A stretch of DNA of 21,915 nucleotides from Deltaproteobacteria bacterium. GTDB taxonomy: Bacteria > Desulfobacterota > Syntrophia > Syntrophales > UBA5619. The position numbers and the translations under genes were made by a program. Within the stretch, counting starts at the first letter, position 1. Each line of letters starts with the position of its first letter. Positions 8,801 to 14,824 of this stretch are shown piece by piece. Location: positions 1 to 21,915 of the forward strand of contig JAMDBG010000126.1 in assembly GCA_023487865.1 (NCBI GenBank). Reading direction: 5' to 3'. The notes beneath the pieces are model-generated. The model ran no database searches. It had not been told where the DNA came from and was given only the letters and a program-made list of their open reading frames with translations.

Positions 8801-9077
8801 CGGTAACCCGGGAATCCCCATCGGTGCTGCTCGAGGTAATCGTCTTGACGCCGTTGATCGTATTGACCACCCCTTCGATCTTGTCGGTGACGTCGACGTC
8901 GATCACTTCGGGGCTTGCCCCCCTCAGGTGAGTGGAAATCGTGACGATGGGGAAATCTACCTTGGGGAAGAGATCGACGCCGATCTCCGGATAACTGACC
9001 GCCCCGAGGACCACCAGGGCCAGGATGACCATGGTGGCAAAAACCGGTCTTTTAACCGAGGTATCAGCGAGCCACAT
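5892..9077 (-). CDS. RND multidrug efflux pump, AcrB/HAE1-like inner-membrane subunit
   Basis: Proton-driven inner-membrane transporter, 1061 residues, close to the usual RND length. It starts MWLADTSVKRPVFATMV, with the typical cytoplasmic-helix/TM1 entry. The TM4 motif LSVGLLIDDAIIVIEN contains the two proton-relay aspartates Asp399 and Asp400, and the second-half motif GLVKKNAILLVDYTN carries the conserved lysine. Two large periplasmic loops follow TM1 and TM7. DD in TM4 fits multidrug HAE1 rather than heavy-metal pumps. The C-tail after the last helix is long and basic (KRRRARKR), then polar. The start overlaps the fusion-protein gene by 14 bp and the stop overlaps the PII-like gene by 4 bp. 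It should form a tripartite pump with the fusion protein and an outer-membrane factor encoded upstream. The substrate is unknown. Confidence 0.96.
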   Translation of the reverse strand: MWLADTSVKRPVFATMVILALVVLGAVSYPEIGVDLFPKVDFPIVTISTHLRGASPEVIDVDVTDKIEGVVNTINGVKTITSSSTDGDSRVTVEFVLERDIDLAVQDVREKVALIRNKLPDDIEEPRIAKVDPDATAVMWLNLAGQKTVRELSTYVDEVLKEQLQRINGVGDVQIYGLQLRQVRVWLDSGKLRAYGLSASDVMGALKRQNIELPGGRIESLSKEYTIKVKGEFLSVPDFNDLVIAYDKGAPVRLRDVGRAEDGMEERRTLARFNGVPAVTMGVQKQSGTNTVAVVNAVKKEIEKINTTLPPGMKINIAIDQSVFIRRSIAEVQKHLIVGSLFAVLAVFIFLGNIRTTLISAVALPISIIATFALIRVFGFTFNSMTMLALTLSVGLLIDDAIIVIENIYRHVEEGMAPREAATFATTEIGLAVMATTFAIVAIFLPVAFMKGMIGRFFLQFALTVVFSVLVSLLVSFTLTPMLASILLKPAVVKREGSVAAPSSIKPHHRLADVFDQGYKRLESGYRRVLAFSLNHRALIMIGAVVLFAGSLYMTKYLGKEFTPPEDQGQFIVRLEAPIDYSVEKADELFRPAEEILRKMPEVRAVLYRLGIGGSVNRAIMMTSLIPKSERKKSQMDLKKEIRERLRQFPGLKVSAEDFSMIGGGQRQVPIQYSVRGPDLAAIQEYAKQIAGEFSKLPGIVDVDTSIEMGKPELKVYIDRDKAADLGVDVTTVAEAINLLISGETEVTKYKDETRGKRYDLRIRLNPEERQDPDDLGRLYVRSRDGRLVELRNLVRVQEGGGPSVINREDRQRAITLFASLEGVPLGAAMEGLNGIAAQILPPDYLPKYRGQASTMAESFGYLMFAIILGVAMAYMVLAAQFESFIHPFTVLLAMPLSFIGAFGALLLTGNTLSIFSFIGLILLMGLVKKNAILLVDYTNVLRERGISRREAILQAGPVRLRPILMTTFAMIFGMLPVAFGMGEGAETRSPMGIAVIGGLLTSLFLTLLVVPAAYDLFDDWQGFFKRRRARKRVGTERPQKSSDTGRKSDDRNDQHRGETP

Positions 9078-10194
9078 TGAGGAGCACCCCTTCCATCAGA
9101 TTGTTCTGTCCCACGGTTACGACGACCTCCCTGGCCTTGAGGCCTTCGACGATCTCCATATATTCTCCGTATTTCCGTCCGATCCGGACCTTCCGTTCCC
9201 TTGCCCGGTCCCCTTCCGCAACGAAGAGCTTGGTGACGGAGTTATCGTAGAGAAGCGCTGTGATCGGAACGACGACCGTGTCCCGGGCCGGCCCGGTGAA
9301 GAGCGTCACGCGGGCGAAAAGCCCCGGTTTGAGAATCTTGTCCGCATTCGGCACGACGGCCTCGATCAGGAGGGAACGGGTCTTCTCCTCCAGGCTGGGA
9401 TGGATCGTCTTCACCTGGCCGCGAAATTCGCGTCCGGGGAAGGCATCCACCGTGAACGAGACATCCTGATCCGTCCGGAGGCTGCCGACATCTTTCTCGG
9501 AGACGCTGAAGGAAAGCTTGAGAAGATTGATACGGATGATCGAGACAAGAAACGTACCGTTACGGATGTAGTCTCCCGCGGTGACTTTCTTTTCCTTGAT
9601 GCTGCCGGCCATGGGGGCATGGATTCGCGTTTTGGTCAATTTCTCCTTCGCCAGATCGAGCCCCGCCGCGGCCCGTTCCACATCCCCCTGGGCGACGGCA
9701 AGACGGGCGACGATATCATCAAACTGCTGCTTCGTGACCAGTTCCTCACGGTAGAGGGCCGCTTTTCGCAGATGTTCCTGTTTCGCGTTGGCCAAAGCCG
9801 CCTCGGCCTGCTTCAGAATGGCCGTCGCCTGCTCAACGGCCAGCCGGTAATCGGTCTCCTTGATTTCGGCTATGACTTGACCGGAGGTTACTGGAGATCC
9901 CTCATCGACATGGATCGTCTTGAGGATACCGTCCAGTTCGGAGCTGACATTGACGATTTCGTAAGGATTGAGGGTCCCGACCGACTCCACGAAAGGCCGG
10001 AGGGATCGATTCTCCGCCGTCCAGACCCGGACGTTGACGGCCCGCTCCTTGGTCACCTTCTGCTCCTGTTTTTTACAGCCGATATGTGCAAAAATCGCAA
10101 TACACAGCAGTAACACAAGGATCGCGGAACCGGACCTGATCCCTTGCCGATCCTCTCTTCCTTTCCCGGTTAATGACGACGTTCGTCCGAACAT
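9064..10194 (-). CDS. RND efflux membrane fusion protein (HlyD/AcrA-like periplasmic adaptor)
   Basis: Periplasmic adaptor of 376 residues linking the RND pump to the outer-membrane factor. Start ATG at 10194 is preceded by GGAGAGG; the longer open frame upstream is not used because it overlaps the preceding gene's displaced tail. After a charged stretch there is a hydrophobic segment ending in HIGC (Cys40), a likely lipoprotein anchor although the -3 position is His. A barrel-sandwich/lipoyl half follows (VSSELDGILKTIHVDEGSPV), then a helical hairpin (about residues 105-180), the second lipoyl half (RIHAPMAGSIKEKKVTAGDY), and beta-barrel and membrane-proximal domains. The gene lies about 90 nt after the true end of OMF2 and overlaps the pump gene by 14 bp. 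Confidence 0.94.
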   Translation of the reverse strand: MFGRTSSLTGKGREDRQGIRSGSAILVLLLCIAIFAHIGCKKQEQKVTKERAVNVRVWTAENRSLRPFVESVGTLNPYEIVNVSSELDGILKTIHVDEGSPVTSGQVIAEIKETDYRLAVEQATAILKQAEAALANAKQEHLRKAALYREELVTKQQFDDIVARLAVAQGDVERAAAGLDLAKEKLTKTRIHAPMAGSIKEKKVTAGDYIRNGTFLVSIIRINLLKLSFSVSEKDVGSLRTDQDVSFTVDAFPGREFRGQVKTIHPSLEEKTRSLLIEAVVPNADKILKPGLFARVTLFTGPARDTVVVPITALLYDNSVTKLFVAEGDRARERKVRIGRKYGEYMEIVEGLKAREVVVTVGQNNLMEGVLLNVAR

Positions 10195-10286
10195 GCACCT
10201 CTCCTCTCTTCCCTGCAAATAATGATGCCCCCCCCTGAGTCTTACTTCTCGCCTTTTTCCCTCTGTACAAAGAGCGGCGCCGTTCT

Positions 10287-10357
10287 TCACTGAATTCCGG
10301 CCGTCGTGAGGAGCGTCCCTGTCGCCTTCTTCAGCCGGAGCAAGGCAAGCTGATATT
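10287..10357 (-). other. Out-of-frame 3' tail of outer-membrane factor 2
   Basis: This stretch encodes LALLRLKKATGTLLTTAG and a TGA (10289-10287) in the frame displaced by one base from the gene above. The text is the expected last helix of a TolC-family protein, so the stretch belongs to that gene. The missing base is most simply placed in the plus-strand run GATATTATAG (10352-10361), which would need to read GATAATTATAG. Confidence 0.8.
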
Positions 10358-11593
10358 ATAGAGCGCCGAGGCCACTTTCCTTTCTGCCGATACCAAAAGG
10401 GTGTTGGCGTCCAGGATGTCGAGGCTGCTGGAAAGACCGAATTCGAACTGCCGCGCCACGGCGCGGTAGTTGTCGCGGGCAAAGACCATCTGGTCGTTGA
10501 GGAACTGGAGGGTCCCCTTCTGGGTAACCAAATCCAGGTAGGCGGTCTGCACTTCGATTTCGATCGCCTTCTTCAGGTCTTCATAGAAAAGCGCGGCCTG
10601 CCTCTCACGGGCCTTTGCCTCCTGCACCTCGGCCTTCCGTAATCCTCCCTCGAAGAAAGGGAAGTTCAAGGCCGCCCCTGCGTAGATGCTCTCCCTGTTG
10701 AGGCTTCCCGGCGCCGGGTACTGATCGGCCCCGGCATAGACGCCGAAAACGGAGAGACTGGGCCAGAAGGCGCCCTCGGTATATCGGATCTGATCCGCGG
10801 CGATCTTTCTCTGGACTTCCATGCTCTTGAGGTCCGCCCGGACTGCGAAGGCCTGCTTCTGAAAATCGGTCAAGACGGGAATCTCTCCCTCTTCCGCAGG
10901 AACTTCTCTGAGGGTGAAAGGGTCCTTGATCCCGCAGTTGCTTGCCAGAACCGCTATGGCCAGTTCGAGACCGTTCTGCGCCTGGAGGCGGTCCGACTTT
11001 GCACCCGAGAGCTCTCCCTCGGCCCGAAGCAGGACGGTCCTGGTCACCTCTCCGATCTTCAATCGCTGTTCGGCGGCGTTTCTGTACTTGGTAAGACGCT
11101 CCAGGTTCGCATCGGCGATATCGAGTCCCTTCCGTGCCATCAGGACATTGTAATAGGCGGCGGCCACGTACCTGAGGAGATAATCCTCGCGGATGGCCGT
11201 CAGATCGTGCCGGCTCTTTGTCACGTATTGCCTGGAGATATCGAGCGCCGTCAGCTCACGACCACTCAGGGAAACGGTCTCGTCCAGCCGGACGCCCCAC
11301 GAGGATCCGTACTCCGGCTGGATGACGCTCGTTCCGGAGATTTTCTTCTCCGTATACTGGGTATAACCCGCCGCGGCGGTGAGTCGGGGCATCAGATAGG
11401 AGAGGGCTTTATCCTTTCCTATTTCCGAGATCGTGAGGTTTTCCTCGGCCACCTTGAGCTTTTCCGATTGGGTCAAAGCAATCCTGTAGAGATCGCCCAG
11501 GGAATACTCCGCCGCCAAGAGGGGGGGAGGCGCCGCTGCCAAGAGAAGGACCCCAACAACGCCGGGTGCCCATTTCGATAACCATCTTTCCAT
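10331..11593 (-). CDS. TolC-type outer-membrane factor 2, C-terminus lost by frameshift
   Basis: Outer-membrane channel of an efflux system, 420 residues as read. ATG at 11593 is preceded by AAGGAG at 5 nt. A signal peptide (MERWLSKW then a hydrophobic run ending PPPLLAAEYS) is followed by two OEP repeats, each with long helices; ALNFPFFEGGLRKAEVQ marks the second-repeat strand region. The frame ends abnormally: after SALYN it reads ISLPCSG and stops. One frame over, the DNA continues LALLRLKKATG and a stop at 10287, the standard TolC-family ending. Inserting one A near 10355 (plus strand) restores YNYQLALLRLKKATG and gives about 435 residues. This is either a sequencing error or a real one-base deletion; the rest of the gene is undamaged. 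Confidence 0.92.
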   Translation of the reverse strand: MERWLSKWAPGVVGVLLLAAAPPPLLAAEYSLGDLYRIALTQSEKLKVAEENLTISEIGKDKALSYLMPRLTAAAGYTQYTEKKISGTSVIQPEYGSSWGVRLDETVSLSGRELTALDISRQYVTKSRHDLTAIREDYLLRYVAAAYYNVLMARKGLDIADANLERLTKYRNAAEQRLKIGEVTRTVLLRAEGELSGAKSDRLQAQNGLELAIAVLASNCGIKDPFTLREVPAEEGEIPVLTDFQKQAFAVRADLKSMEVQRKIAADQIRYTEGAFWPSLSVFGVYAGADQYPAPGSLNRESIYAGAALNFPFFEGGLRKAEVQEAKARERQAALFYEDLKKAIEIEVQTAYLDLVTQKGTLQFLNDQMVFARDNYRAVARQFEFGLSSSLDILDANTLLVSAERKVASALYNISLPCSG

Positions 11594-11743
11594 TACTGCT
11601 CCTTTATTCAACCGACCGGGAAATGTCCATCACCATCCGCCGGATCCCGCCGCGAAACTTCTCGGGTCCACGACTCTGCAAATGCGTCCCACCCGGAAAC
11701 GATGGTCAAGGAAAGCTTTAAGAATCCAACGCATTAAAGATGC

Positions 11744-13096
11744 TCAGCGATTATCGACTCGCGTCACACCCATCGCCCTCTCCAGTCTTGCCTGGTTGAT
11801 GTTGAAATCGCCGAGTGCGTTGAAGTGGTCCGCTTTGGCCTTCGTGAGCAGCGTTTGGGCGTCGATCACATCGGTCGACGTCCCCACCTGCTCCCGGTAC
11901 CTCTCCGTATTGATCCGGAAATTCTCTTCGGCCTGTTCGATCGTCTTTTTCGTGACCTGGAGCTGCCTTTCCGCCTCATGAAGGAGGAGGAAGGCATTTT
12001 TCACTTCCAGGGTAATCTGCTCCCGGATATTGGTCAGGATGTCCGCCGCCCGTTTCTCCCGGCTGATGCCTGCATCCACACGGTGCTTCGTTTTACCCCA
12101 CTCCCAGAAATTCCAGTTCGCCACCGCCAGGATGGTCCAGTTTTCCTGAGGTTTGTAAGGACTCCCCGATACGTTTGCCGTATCTCCATATTTGGCGTAG
12201 TTGCCGACAAGGCTGACGTTCGGATAGTATTCGCTCTGGGAAAGCTTGACGCCGCTGCGCGCCTGCTCCAGCCGGAGCAGGGAAGACCGGATCTCCGGTC
12301 TGTTCTCCAGGGCTGCGGCAATGCAGGCAGCGAGGGGCGTCTCCAGAGGCTGTTGTTTCAGGATATCCTCGATCTCCACGGGGGAATCGATGGCCCGCCT
12401 TAAGATCGTGTTGAATTTCGCCTTGGCCATCTCCAGCCCGTTTTCCGCCCGGAGCAGGAACTGCCGGCCGTTCGCCAGCTCGACCTCGGCATAGAGGAGA
12501 TCGTTGCGGGGGATGAGGCCGACTTCGAAAAAGCCCTGGGCCATATTCCGATGGGCCTTGAGCTGCTCGACGGACTGCTTCGCCACGGTAAGGATCCTCG
12601 CCGACTTCAGGATGTTGAAATAGGAGACCTTCACCTCCTGAACGAGGTCCTGGACCGTCGCCGTCTCCTCCAGGCGGGCGATATCGGCGGCCAGACGGCT
12701 CGCCTCATAGTTCGCCAGGATGCCGCCTCCGGCGAACAGGGGCTGTCGCGCCTCGACATTCCAGTTGTAGTTGTCCTTCGTCCCCGTCGTCATATTGCCG
12801 GCAGGGATCAGAGGCGGCGCACCCGGGAAAACGAAATAGGGATCCTCGTTTAATCGTGTGTAACTGTATGATGTGCTGAACCGGGGAAGGAACCCCGTGA
12901 AGGCTTCCTTCTGCTGCGCCTCAGCCCCACGGACCCCTTCCCTGGCCGCGTGGATCAAGACGCTTTGCTTCAGGGCCGTATCGATACTTTCCGCCAGCGT
13001 CAGAGGCTTGATTGTCTCCGCAGCCCAGGCAGGAGAGATCGATACGGCAACCAGGATAAGGAATGCTCCCCCGAAAACCCATTTTTTAGTGCGCAT
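11744..13096 (-). CDS. TolC-type outer-membrane factor 1
   Basis: Outer-membrane efflux channel, 450 residues. ATG at 13096 follows AGGAAAG and AGGGG and overlaps the repressor gene's end by 11 bp. The signal peptide (MRTKKWVFGG, hydrophobic core, cleavage after SPAWA) leads into LTLAESIDTALKQS, the usual OEP opening. Two repeats follow, each with an outer-membrane strand region (FSTSYSYTRLNEDPYF and YYPNVSLVGNYAKYG) and long periplasmic helices; it ends intact with INQARLERAMGV. It is clearly diverged from OMF2 and is not a recent tandem copy. As first structural gene after the repressor, it is a full-length candidate partner of the downstream pump. Confidence 0.94.
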   Translation of the reverse strand: MRTKKWVFGGAFLILVAVSISPAWAAETIKPLTLAESIDTALKQSVLIHAAREGVRGAEAQQKEAFTGFLPRFSTSYSYTRLNEDPYFVFPGAPPLIPAGNMTTGTKDNYNWNVEARQPLFAGGGILANYEASRLAADIARLEETATVQDLVQEVKVSYFNILKSARILTVAKQSVEQLKAHRNMAQGFFEVGLIPRNDLLYAEVELANGRQFLLRAENGLEMAKAKFNTILRRAIDSPVEIEDILKQQPLETPLAACIAAALENRPEIRSSLLRLEQARSGVKLSQSEYYPNVSLVGNYAKYGDTANVSGSPYKPQENWTILAVANWNFWEWGKTKHRVDAGISREKRAADILTNIREQITLEVKNAFLLLHEAERQLQVTKKTIEQAEENFRINTERYREQVGTSTDVIDAQTLLTKAKADHFNALGDFNINQARLERAMGVTRVDNR

Positions 13097-13712
13097 CTTT
13101 CCTGACCCCTTCCAGAAAAATGTCCATGACAAACGGAACATAGCTCAGTAAAGACACCCCCTCCCCCATGGTCAGCCATTGGGAGGCATAGGCATTGGCG
13201 ACACCCCTCAGAGCCGTGGCCATCAGGCGGGGATCCATCTTCTTGAGGAGCCCGACCCGGATCCCTTCGCGCATCAACTCTTCCGTTAAAGAAACATGGA
13301 CCGCATAATCGGTCATCAGCCGCTGCCTGAGTTCGGTGCTCCCCTCGGAATTGGAGATGGAAAGATAATCTCCCCGGCTGAAGATGCTGCAGAATTCCGC
13401 ATTGCTCTCGACGAACCGGAATTGCGCACTGACCAGGACCTCGATTTTCCTGGCGATATCCGTCTCTCTGGTCACCGACTCCCGAATGCTGGAGTACATG
13501 AGATTGAGTTTTTCGGTGAGCATCGCAATATAGAGGCGCTCTTTGCTCGGAAAGAACTGGTAGAGGGTCCCGACGGCGAATCCCGAGGCGCCGGCGATCT
13601 CCGCCACGGCGGTATTGCGGAATCCCTTTGCGGCAAATATCTTTCCCGCCTGTTCGAGGATCTCCGCCCGCCTCAGATTGAACTCCCTTTCCTTGCGCTC
13701 CCTTTTTTCCAT
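13086..13712 (-). CDS. TetR/AcrR-family transcriptional repressor of the efflux operon
   Basis: DNA-binding repressor of 208 residues. ATG at 13712 is chosen because GGGAG lies 5 nt upstream; a GTG at 13730 in the same frame lacks a ribosome site. A basic N-tail (MEKRERKERE) precedes the helix-turn-helix: AAKGFRNTAVAEIA, then ASGFAVGTLYQFFPSKERLY (about residues 28-61), very typical of TetR proteins. The remaining helices form the ligand-binding and dimer part. It is the first gene of the efflux operon and overlaps OMF1 by 11 bp. A palindrome directly upstream is the likely operator, implying autoregulation with release by a pump substrate. The ligand is unknown. Confidence 0.93.
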   Translation of the reverse strand: MEKRERKEREFNLRRAEILEQAGKIFAAKGFRNTAVAEIAGASGFAVGTLYQFFPSKERLYIAMLTEKLNLMYSSIRESVTRETDIARKIEVLVSAQFRFVESNAEFCSIFSRGDYLSISNSEGSTELRQRLMTDYAVHVSLTEELMREGIRVGLLKKMDPRLMATALRGVANAYASQWLTMGEGVSLLSYVPFVMDIFLEGVRKDAH

Positions 13713-13730
13713 CTTTGCTCCCGGGTTCAC

Positions 13731-13758
13731 ATAATAGAAGGGCCATTCATTTTATGAA
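13731..13758 (-). promoter_or_regulatory. Possible efflux-operon promoter overlapping the operator
   Basis: On the minus strand TTCATA (13758-13753, 4/6 to the -35 consensus), a 16-nt spacer and TATTAT (13736-13731, 5/6). The -35 and part of the spacer lie inside the palindrome, so a bound repressor would block polymerase. The leader would be very short, which lowers confidence. A consensus TTGACA exists at 13796-13791 but lacks a good -10 at the right spacing. Confidence 0.4.
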
Positions 13759-13762
13759 TGGC
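13742..13762. promoter_or_regulatory. Palindromic operator for the TetR repressor
   Basis: Perfect inverted repeat with 9-bp arms, GCCATTCAT (13742-13750) and ATGAATGGC (13754-13762), around a 3-nt TTT centre. It lies 30 bp upstream of the tetR start codon. Size and symmetry are those of TetR-family sites, and its position over the probable promoter fits repression of the whole operon. Confidence 0.75.
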
Positions 13763-14034
13763 GGTTCACCATGCGGTCTAAATCGGTTTTTGTCAAGAGG
13801 AATTTCATCACGGCAGTCATAGGCCGCAGGAGGAACGGAAGCCCCCCGCCGGAGACGGCAATGGACGTCCCGTCCGCCTGGCAAGGGGACGGAGGACCAA
13901 GGAGCCCGACAGGTCCATCTACCCTTGGACAATGAATCCCCGTCTGACAAAAGGCTTGTCCGTCCCCCATCAGGTAGGGTATAGGAGTGCTTCGGCGGGG
14001 AACCCGCCGGAACGCTGCATGAGGAGGGTTTCGT
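13763..14034. other. Intergenic region between tetR and the MBL-fold gene
   Basis: About 270 bp without a supported gene. It contains several GC-rich inverted repeats. The clearest is a hairpin at 13991-14011 with arms GGCGGG and CCCGCC around GAA, extendable to 9 bp, ending about 24 nt before the GTG start of the hydrolase and just upstream of its GAGGAGG ribosome site (14021-14027). No T-run follows, so it is not a terminator; it could modulate translation of the hydrolase. Confidence 0.5.
13956..13985 (+). promoter_or_regulatory. Weak candidate promoter for the MBL-fold hydrolase
   Basis: TTGTCC (13956-13961), an 18-nt spacer and TATAGG (13980-13985). Both boxes match the consensus at 4 of 6 positions. 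It would start transcription just ahead of the hairpin at 13991-14011, placing that hairpin at the 5' end of the message. Confidence 0.3.
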
Positions 14035-14778
14035 GTGAAGGTCATCTTCTTGGGAACGAACGGCTGGTACGATACGGAGACGGGCAATACGATCTCCACG
14101 CTGATTCAGACGGAGCAATACGCCATCATTCTCGATGCGGGAAACGGCCTCCACCGGGTGGAGCGGTACCTCGACGGCCCAAAACCGACCTTCCTTTTCC
14201 TCAGCCACTTCCACGTGGACCATATCGAGGGGCTGCATATCCTGGCGAAGTTCCGTTTTGAAAAAGGGCTCGTGATCTGCGGCCCCGCGGGGTGCCGCGA
14301 CATCCTGGGAACCTTCCTCGACCAACCCTTTACGGTCCCCCTCGCCGATCTTCCCTACCCTGTCCGGATCATGGAAATCCCGGAAGAGGCCGCCTCCCTG
14401 CCCTTTTCTTTGGAGGCGCTGCCCCTCCGCCACTCTTCCTTCACACTGGGGTATCGGTTCGCCGTCGACGGCCGTATCGTCGCCTATTGCCCGGACACGG
14501 GCTACTGTGAAAACGCCGTGACGCTGGGCCGTTCGGCCGATCTGCTCATCACGGAGTGCGCCTATAAGCGGGGAGAGTCCTGCCAGATCTGGCCGCATCT
14601 CAATCCGGAGACGGCGGCGCGGATCGCCTGCGAGGCGGGGGCGAAACGGCTCGCCCTCACCCACTTCGACGCGGGGATTTATCTGAGCCTTCCCGAACGG
14701 AAGGAATCGGAAGCCGTCGCCGCAGGGATCTTCCCTGCGACGACGGCCGGAACGGACGGCCTCGAACTCGAACTGTAA
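14035..14778 (+). CDS. Metallo-beta-lactamase-fold hydrolase, RNase Z-like
   Basis: Cytoplasmic metal-dependent hydrolase of 247 residues, no signal peptide. GTG at 14035 has GAGGAGG 7 nt upstream. The first strand MKVIFLGTNGWYDTETGNT is the RNase Z/ElaC-type opening. Metal ligands are visible: HFHVDH (His58, His60, Asp62, His63), LRHSS (His133), CPDTG (Asp154) and LTHF (His210), the full set for a two-zinc site. It is shorter than true RNase Z (about 300 residues) and no tRNA-binding exosite arm is visible, so a small phosphodiesterase, lactonase or related hydrolase is more likely than tRNA 3' processing. It stands alone on the plus strand, convergent with the sensor kinase 46 bp beyond its stop. 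Confidence 0.88.
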   Translation: MKVIFLGTNGWYDTETGNTISTLIQTEQYAIILDAGNGLHRVERYLDGPKPTFLFLSHFHVDHIEGLHILAKFRFEKGLVICGPAGCRDILGTFLDQPFTVPLADLPYPVRIMEIPEEAASLPFSLEALPLRHSSFTLGYRFAVDGRIVAYCPDTGYCENAVTLGRSADLLITECAYKRGESCQIWPHLNPETAARIACEAGAKRLALTHFDAGIYLSLPERKESEAVAAGIFPATTAGTDGLELEL

Positions 14779-14799
14779 TCGAGCCGGCCCCGAAATGAG

Positions 14800-14817
14800 A
14801 CCCGGGGGGAGCCGGGT
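14800..14817. terminator. Small GC hairpin between convergent genes
   Basis: ACCCGG (14800-14805) and CCGGGT (14812-14817) form a 6-bp stem with a 6-nt purine-rich loop in the 46-bp gap between the convergent hydrolase and kinase genes. It lacks a T-run on either strand, so it is at most a weak bidirectional terminator. Confidence 0.25.
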
Positions 14818-14824
14818 GGGAATG

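Noticed and set aside
14035..14778. Calling the MBL-fold protein a true RNase Z (rnz)
   Set aside because: Metal ligands fit, but it is about 60 residues short and the tRNA-binding arm is not visible, so only the superfamily is claimed.
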